From Cryptomeria japonica (taxonomy: Eukaryota; Streptophyta; Pinopsida; Cupressales; Cupressaceae), in assembly GCF_030272615.1 (NCBI RefSeq), contig NC_081409.1, forward strand, positions 242,853,924 to 242,917,923: a DNA stretch of 64,000 nucleotides, given 5' to 3'. The notes under the pieces are model-generated. The model was not told where the DNA came from and searched no databases. It saw nothing but the letters and a program-made list of their open reading frames with translations. The stretch's first letter is position 1. Each line of letters begins with the position of its first letter. Position numbers and translations under genes: made by a program. Positions 57,453 to 64,000 of the stretch are shown piece after piece.

Positions 57453-59358
57453 ATGGTCGCAACTCGATCCCAAAAGAAAAAGATGGCTGATCAACAATAT
57501 GACATGCCAGACATTGGTGTCCTATATGAAGATCCCACACAAGATCATACACAAAGTGGGCAACCAAGCGATCAAGATCAAAGCCAAAATCTTGACATGG
57601 TTAACCAAGATGAACTTTGTCCGGAAGTGCAAACTTTCCTAGCGGATTCTTATAACCAAGAGATGATGGAAAATTTTATTAAACACAATCCTATTGCACT
57701 TCTGAAAACTCTTCTTGAACATGGAGCTCAACTTCCACCTGAATTTAATAGATCCGCTCTCGTCCAACAACCTACTATTCAAACTCAATCATTTGCAGCC
57801 CCATCAATCATCCAAGCCCAATCAATGCCACCCGCGACACCTCCCACCACAGTCTCCATCCCGCCTTCTTCCTCCTTACCATCCATACCACTATCAAATC
57901 CAATCTCATCCATTCTCCAACAAACTTCTATACCGCCTCCTTCTATTCAACCACATATTTCTATTCCACAAACTTCCCTTTCTCCCAACAATGTCGCAAA
58001 TTTTATCCAGACCGCATTCAATCCCGTCACAACAGTTGGCAGACTGCAACCAACTATCACACAAACTCCAGCGACATCGGTCATCACATCCCACATTCCC
58101 ACCTCCTCATCATATCAATATATTGGTGGTGGTGCACCTTATTTGGTTCATCCAATTCTTGGGCCAAATACAATCCATCAATATCAATGTCCACAACAAG
58201 ACCTCATCAAGGAAATTCAAGACATGAAGAATATCATCAAAAACATGAAAGAAAAGACTAATAAAAGGAAAGCTTACTCATTCGAAGAGTTTTGCCCTTG
58301 TCCTTACGACCCATCTATATCAATTGCATCGTATCCCTCGGGATTTGAGATCCCTAAATTCACCAAGTATGAAGGCAAAGGAGACCCCCGCGACCATGTC
58401 CGCGAATTCCACATCTTATGCCAAGAAGTCTCCTATAGTGACCTTTATCTTCGCAGACTCTTTCCCAAGAGTCTCACGGGAGACGCCCTAGCATGGTTCT
58501 CATCTTTACCACGAGGTTCCATTGTCTCTTTTCCAAACTTGGCAGAAAAATTTGTGGCCCACTATGCATACAACATGGGTAATGATGTTTCTATGATGGA
58601 CCTATGTAATACAAAACAAAGGCCTGGAGAAACCTTCGCCAATTTCCTACAAAGATGGCGACATCTTATCAAAAAATTCCAGTGGGACATGCCAGAACAA
58701 CATCAAATTGAACTATTTCAAAAGAACTTGGTGCTTGAACTTTCAAGACCTTTAATATCTTAATGTATCAAATCCTTCCAAAAATTGACCGATAAGGGCC
58801 TCGCCCTCGAACGTGTCTTGTTGGAGGAAGGAACTTTGAAACATTACCAGAAGTCATCACAAAGTTCTTCCTCTTATCATAACGACATGCCAAAATTCTG
58901 GGCTAAAAATAAAAACGTGGTCAATGATGGTGTAACTGATGCAAAGCGGGTCCAAACCGTGGCCACTCCCCCAAAATCCACCACCAATATTCATCAATTC
59001 AACAATCAAAACAATTCAAATCAATCTCAAAAACCTCACAACAATGTCTCTATCCAAGGACGACCACCCTGATCGAATAACAGGACTCCAAAAGATTTCA
59101 CTCCTCTTGTTGAGCCTATTGAAGTGGTGTTTCAAAAACTTGTCCAAGTAGGTATAGTGGTTTTTCCAATCACTCGCCCGTTTGATCCCAATCAACCTAA
59201 ACCAAGATGGTATAATGAAAATGAGTATTGTGAATACCATCGTATCAAGGGACATGATACACGAAAGTGTATGAAACTGAAGATCTACATACAAGATCTC
59301 ATTGATAGAGGTGAGATTGAGGTAGCAAATGCAAAACCTGGTAATAACAATGACAAAC
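57453..59358 (+). pseudogene. gag: Gypsy gag with capsid domain and zinc motif, two stops
   Basis: It starts ATG at 57453 (MVATRSQKKKMADQQYD), the first ATG after the tandem array and in frame with everything downstream. The first 250 codons are a proline/serine/threonine/glutamine-rich linker. The Retrotrans_gag capsid domain follows from about 58340 (FEIPKFTKYEGKGDPRDHVR, then LFPKSLTGDALAWFSSLP). A TAA at 58761-58763 and a TGA at 59070-59072 interrupt the frame. The zinc motif CEYHRIKGHDTRKC at 59229-59270 has histidine in place of the second cysteine, a pattern seen in Tat/Athila-type Gag. Gag forms the element's particle and binds its RNA. Confidence 0.88.
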
Positions 59359-60317
59359 TCAAAATGTACCAGGAACCCTTCCCAAAGCACGATAAAGGAA
59401 AAGGCTCATCATCTAATGCAATGGATTATAACTACGCTAATCACGTAACCGGTTTTGATTTTTTAGTAAGTCGCATTGAACCTGGAGACAATCATGTCAA
59501 TGTCATAACTATCCAAGGAGTTAATCCTCCTTCTTCCCAAAGCAGACCAAATTCGGCTAGAATAGTCATTCAAGGTGTCACACCTTCCACCTCCCATTTC
59601 CAGAATGAATGTAATGCAACTACACGCCGAGGAAGAGTCACCATCCAAGGAGTTCCTCCCCCACCAAACCCCCCACCCATGTCTTCCACCCGCCGATATG
59701 ACCTCCTTGATCAACTTAGGAAGACACCCGCGCAGATCTCCATTTTGGAACTTTTCAAGACTTCTCCGGTCCATAAAGAAATTTTGGAACAAGCCCTTCT
59801 CCAATCACGTGTTCCTGATAACATCAACGCCACCCAATTTCACACCCTCATTGGAAACCTTGCTGCCCAGCAACACATTGCATTTAACTCCCAAGATGCT
59901 CCCGCAGATGAGGACCATAACAAACCTTTGCACATCGAAGCTCTCATCCACAAGCATAAGGTCAAACGTATCCTGATAGACGGTGGATCCGGGCTTAATC
60001 TGTGTACATACAAATTGATAAAACAATTGGGACTTTCTGAGGATCTGATAGACATATCAGGAAGGATCACAATAAAGGCATATGATGATGCAGAAAGAAT
60101 TTCAAAGGGCGTGATCACCTTACCTCTTCAAGTGGGCCCCATTACAATTGAAACCCCTTGCCAAGTACTCGATCTTGATCTCCCCTACAACATTCTCCTC
60201 GAGAGGCCATGGATTCATTCCTTGCAGGCCGTACCCTCCACCTATCACCAATGCATCAAATTCCCCTATAATGGAAAAGTGATCACTCTCAAAGGTGATC
60301 CCCAACCTTTTCAATAG
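59359..60317 (+). pseudogene. pol: Gypsy protease region
   Basis: It continues in the same frame as gag. A retropepsin-like active site reads LIDGGSGLNLCTYKLIKQLG at about 59970-60030, with the aspartate codon at 59979-59981. ILLERPWIHSLQAVPS near 60192 is typical of the end of this domain in Tat-type elements. It ends at a TAG at 60315-60317, after which the frame continues. Confidence 0.85.
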
Positions 60318-61580
60318 TGCAAACTATTAGAGGGGAAGCATCCATATCATTGCCCACTAAATAGACCTTCGCCAACGCCTCCATCTGACACATCAAATGT
60401 TGCCTCCACATCATCCCAACCAAATAATCAAATCAAGATCTTGGACAATGGTTGTGGAGAATACAAATTGGAGGACGTCTTATTAATAGGCAACCTCCCT
60501 CTCTCTCCTAAGTCATTTGGCAAACCAAAAGAGCTAAAAAAGGACCCGAAACCAGTCATGCAATGCCAAAACACCACCTTCCAGCAATGGGGCCCACTTG
60601 ATAATGAGAACCTCGAAGCAGATATCTCTTCATGGCTGTACCGGGAAGAGGACGATGATCCAACAAGAATATCCAAAGAAATGTACCCAAAAGCATTTGC
60701 CATAGTTGAAAAAATGGGTTACAAAGGACACGGTCTGGGACCAGAGGAGAAAGGAAGAAAAGCACCCATAAATCCTATCTCCTATAGATACAACAGAGGC
60801 TTGGGGTACACCCCAGTGCCTAAGATTACTATCGTCAGTGCCCCTTCTATTCCTTCTTCGGATATCGAAAGTGCTGACGAAGAGGAATTCCACAAAATGC
60901 CTTATGAATACGAGAAAGATACCTTCTTCGATGCTTACATCAATACAATCACCCCCGTAACCCCTCCCACTTCACATGAGCTACATCTTGTCCATCCTGA
61001 ACTCATTGACTGGGGCCAACGAGACAAACCCAATTTAGATATCTACGTCAATGATAATGCTCTCATTGCTCTCCTAACAACGCAAAATATGGAAGACTGT
61101 AATAGAATTGAGGGTATTCAACTACACGAAAAGGGATACTTTGGTAGCCAAGTTAATGCCCTTATCCACAAAAAAGATAATAAAAGAAAAAGATATGATT
61201 TCCTAGGTGAAAACCTCCCTAAGGCACCTTTGGATGAACAAGAAATAAAAAAAAAGGGCGTATCTGAAAGTGAAAACCTAGAAAAGGCACTTGACGATGA
61301 GGGATTTGACCTCCCTACCATTGGTTACCTTCCACAGGACAAATCAAATTTGTTGATAGAAGAAACAGACAACATCATCATGGGCACCGAAGTCATTCTG
61401 AAAAATGTGCTCATTGCCAAATCCCTCACCGAAATCGAGAAACAAGACTTCATCAACTTCCTTACAGAGGTTAAAATCAATTTTGCATGGTCCTATTCCG
61501 ATATGCCAGGGATGGATCCTGCCTTGGTGGTTCACAATCTCGCTGTCCGCCCAGATGGAAAACCTGTAAAACAAAAAATC
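60318..61580 (+). pseudogene. pol: Gypsy linker with G-patch domain
   Basis: Between protease and reverse transcriptase, a G-patch-like block, VEKMGYKGHGLGPEEKGRKA followed by a conserved RGLGYTP, spans about 60690-60815. G-patch domains bind RNA or RNA helicases, and one is fused to the protease in betaretroviruses. Its presence here is seen in the sequence; its role is unknown. The remainder, up to FAWSYSDMPGMDPALVVHNL (near 61480-61540), is the usual lead-in to the gypsy reverse transcriptase. Confidence 0.8.
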
Positions 61581-62336
61581 CGCAAAATGCACCCACATAT
61601 TACTCTCTTGGTCAAGGTAGAACTTCAAAAGTTGTTAGACGCAGAATTTATCAAACCCATAGACTACGCTGAATGGGTCTCCAACATTGTGCCTGTCGGC
61701 AAACTTGCTGGGGGCATCTGCATTTGCACAGATTTTTGAGATCTAAATATAGCTTGTCCTAAAGATGATTTCCTGCTCCCAAACATAGATATGATTGTGG
61801 ATCTTACAACAGGACATGAAATGCTATCGCTAATGGATGGGTTTTCTGGATACAACCAAATCAGGATAGCAGATGAGGATTAGCATAAAACCGCATTCAC
61901 AACACCATGGGGTACTTTCTGTTACCGGGTCATGCCTTTTGGCCTTAAAAATGTTGGAGCTACATATCAATGGGCAATGACAACAATTTTTCATGACCTC
62001 TTGCACAAAATTATGGAGGACTATGTGGATGATCTACTAGGCAAATCCAAGACAAGACAAGAGCACATCCCTATTCTAAAACAGATCTTCGAAAGATTGG
62101 AAAAATACAAGCTGCGCCTAAATCCCAAAAAGTGTGTGTTTGGCATCACATCGGGAAAACTACTAGGATTCATTGTTTCCTGCAGAGGCATCGAGGTTGA
62201 TCCCGCAAAAGTAAAAGCTATTATGGAAATGCCTCCGCCAAAAACTCTCAGACAACTACGCAGTCTCTAGGGAAAACTCCAGTCTGTCAGGCGTTTCATT
62301 TCATAGCTAGCCGACAAGTGCCATCCATTTGCACAT
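61581..62336 (+). pseudogene. pol: Gypsy reverse transcriptase, four stops
   Basis: Ty3/gypsy reverse transcriptase in the single gag-pol frame. LQKLLDAEFIKPI is near 61625, LMDGFSGYNQIRIA near 61830-61870, FCYRVMPFGLKNVGATYQ near 61917-61970, and the catalytic YVDD at 62022-62033. Stops lie at 61737-61739, 61881-61883, 62268-62270 and 62304-62306. There is no frameshift. Confidence 0.92.
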
Positions 62337-62820
62337 TTGTTACGTAAAGACACAAAATTCAAATGGGATTGCCTCTATCAAAAGGCCTTTGAAAAATTAA
62401 AAGATTATCTAGCATCACCTCCAGTTTTGATGCCACCTACCCCTGGAAAACCCCTCATTTTGTACATATGTGCTACTACAGTGGCATTGGGGGCATTACT
62501 GGCACAAACAAATGATCAAGGGAAGGAACACGCCATTTACTACATCAGTCGGATGTTGGTAGGATATGAACTCAACTACACCCCCATTGAAAGAGCATGT
62601 TTGGCATTAGTATTCAGCACATAGAAACTACGACACTATATGCTAAGCAACAAGACAAAATTAATTGCTAAAATTGATCCACTTAAATATCTCCTGTCAA
62701 AAGCTGTTCTCACTGGCAGAACGGCTAAATGGGTCATGCTTCTAAGTGAGTTTGACATCAAATATGTGGACAGAAAGACAATCAAGGGACAAGTTATTGC
62801 AGATCAGTTGGCTGGAGCTC
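62337..62820 (+). pseudogene. pol: Gypsy first RNase H domain
   Basis: The standard Ty3/gypsy RNase H that follows reverse transcriptase. Blocks are PLILYICATTVALGALLAQ near 62452-62510 (the usual first aspartate position reads C, so this domain may be inactive, as is known for Tat elements), YYISRMLVGYELNYTPIERA near 62540, and KWVMLLSEFDIKYVDRKTIK near 62728-62790. A TAG lies at 62622-62624. Confidence 0.85.
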
Positions 62821-63330
62821 CAGTTCTCGGCGACTATCCTCTTCTCACAGAATTACTAGATGAGTTCATTATGACTGTTGCCACATCCTCCACATGGAAA
62901 TTGTATTTTGATGGCTCCTACACTCAAAATGGATCGGGGGCAGGAATATTATTGGTCACACCTCAAGGAGATGGCATCCCCAAATCATATAAGATAGCCT
63001 TTGCATGTACTAATAACATAGCAGAATATGAGGCCCTCATCATAGGTTTACGCTTGGCTATCCACTGGAAAATAAAGGAATTACAAGTTTATGGCGATTC
63101 CCAGCTCGTCATAAAACAAGTCAATGATGAATACCAGACAAAAGATGATAAACTCCTTTCCTACCGTACCATGGTTGAAGATCTTAAGCAACATTTCACG
63201 ACAATCAAGTTTGATCAAATCCCACGAACAAACAACATGGCTGCAGATGCAATGGCCACCATTGGCTCCCTCCTTCAAATGCCAGCACATAGTCAGAAGT
63301 GCGAGTTCTTGGTCGAGCAATTGTTTATAC
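62821..63330 (+). pseudogene. pol: Gypsy second (archaeal-like) RNase H domain
   Basis: A second RNase H follows directly: WKLYFDGSYTQNGSGAGILL (aspartate codon at 62910-62912), NNIAEYEALIIGLRLA (glutamate, near 63025), VYGDSQLVIKQV (aspartate, near 63095), and NNMAADAMA near 63232. An additional archaeal-type RNase H after the normal one is the established mark of the Tat lineage of plant gypsy elements. The catalytic acids are preserved here. Confidence 0.88.
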
Positions 63331-64000
63331 TAGCATACGACCTACTAGAATCTGAAATGGTATGTGTTCTCATTGGTCCAGAGTCCCCTTGGTACCAAGA
63401 AACCTTTTCTTTCCTCAAAGACAACACCATTCCCCCACACCTCACCAAAACCCAACAACAAACTTTCATCCGCCGATGTGCCCGTTACACCATCCTTGCA
63501 GACACCTTGTTCAGAAGGCATTTTGATGGTTCCCTCCTAAGGTGTTTAGATAAACAAGAAGCCGAATGGGCATTACGCGAAGTACATGAGGGCATATGTG
63601 GGGTACACTCAAGTGGACTCACATTGGCTAAAAAACTTTTGAGAACAAGATACTATTGGCCTAAAATGGAAGAAGATGCATACAACTATGTGAAGAAATG
63701 CATCCCTTGCCAACAGCATGGCGACAAGATTCATGCATCGTCACAAGAATTGTAGCCATTCATTACACCATGGCCCTTCTCGCAGTGGGGGCTCAATCTC
63801 ATTGGAAAAATCCACCTTTCATTTTCCAATGGACATAAATTCATTATCATCGCCACCGAATACTTCACCAAGTGGGTAGAGGCTATCCCTCTTACTTTCA
63901 CCACCGGCAAGCAAATATCCAAATTCATCTTGAACTACCTAATCTGTCGATATGGCATCCCAAAAGTTATCATCACAGATAATGGTAAACAATTTAAAAA
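63331..64000 (+). pseudogene. pol: Gypsy integrase, N-terminal part, runs off the window
   Basis: The zinc-binding HHCC region spans about 63588-63715 (HEGICGVHSS, then KKCIPCQQHG). A TAG lies at 63753-63755. The catalytic core begins near 63760. At the first catalytic position (QWGLNLIG) the codon at 63795-63797 is AAT, asparagine, where gypsy integrases have aspartate. The second aspartate is present in IITDNGKQF near 63975. The third catalytic residue, the end of pol and the 3' LTR are beyond position 64000. Confidence 0.9.

Noticed and set aside
57715-58227. 170-codon plus-strand frame overlapping gypsy gag
   Set aside because: It is a shadow of the proline/glutamine-rich gag linker in another frame.
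1-64000. CRISPR arrays, operons, Shine-Dalgarno sites or prophage
   Set aside because: The sequence is clearly eukaryotic. The tandem arrays found are satellites or LTR repeats without the repeat-spacer form of CRISPR.

Overview
This window looks like nuclear DNA of a land plant with a large, repeat-filled genome. A gymnosperm such as a conifer is my best guess, but the species cannot be named from the sequence. The reasons are: one recognisable host gene with plant-type introns (the 3' end of an ABC1/ADCK-family kinase gene); plant lineages of LTR retrotransposons (Ty1/copia primed by initiator-Met tRNA, and a Tat-type Ty3/gypsy with two RNase H domains); a plant L1-type LINE with a C-terminal RNase H; and long AT-rich spacers. 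There are no bacterial features.

Layout. 1-4425: AT-rich spacer with a microsatellite and a short 5S-rRNA-like insertion flanked by 14-bp direct repeats. 4426-9842: complete but broken Ty1/copia element on the plus strand (Copia-1), with 5-bp target duplications. 9843-14078: spacer with a field of degenerate repeats, a GC-rich patch and short tandem repeats. 14079-15640: decayed hAT-type transposase on the minus strand with an internal tandem duplication. 16011-16686: a terminal-inverted-repeat element and a 68-bp tandem repeat. 17310 to about 21500: a very long LTR-like region containing about 15 copies of a hairpin-forming motif at roughly 170-bp spacing. 22268-27705: a second Ty1/copia element on the minus strand (Copia-2). 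Its 721-bp LTRs contain a tRNA-like sequence and a second primer-binding-site-like motif. 27711-29090: remains of an older LTR. 29354-29992: a TIR element with a 6-bp target duplication. 31440-33693: last three exons of the ABC1-family gene, the only convincing host gene. 34170-40069: AT-rich spacer with a 371-bp tandem duplication. 40070-47719: a non-autonomous LTR retrotransposon on the minus strand, with a Gag-like protein carrying four zinc knuckles and a large second reading frame, but no protease, integrase or reverse transcriptase. 47948-49341: unrecognised decayed reading frames. 49338-53541: L1-type LINE on the minus strand, cut at its endonuclease end by the next element. 53542-64000: 5' part of a Tat-type Ty3/gypsy element on the plus strand, running off the window.

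The elements are mostly dead and partly nested (gypsy in LINE; Copia-2 probably in an older LTR element). Paired LTRs differ by roughly 2% (Copia-1), a few percent (the 40-48 kb element) and about 5% (Copia-2) by eye, so they inserted at different times. The gypsy element has decayed by nonsense changes alone, while both copia elements also carry indels. All calls come from reading the sequence; no database search was run.
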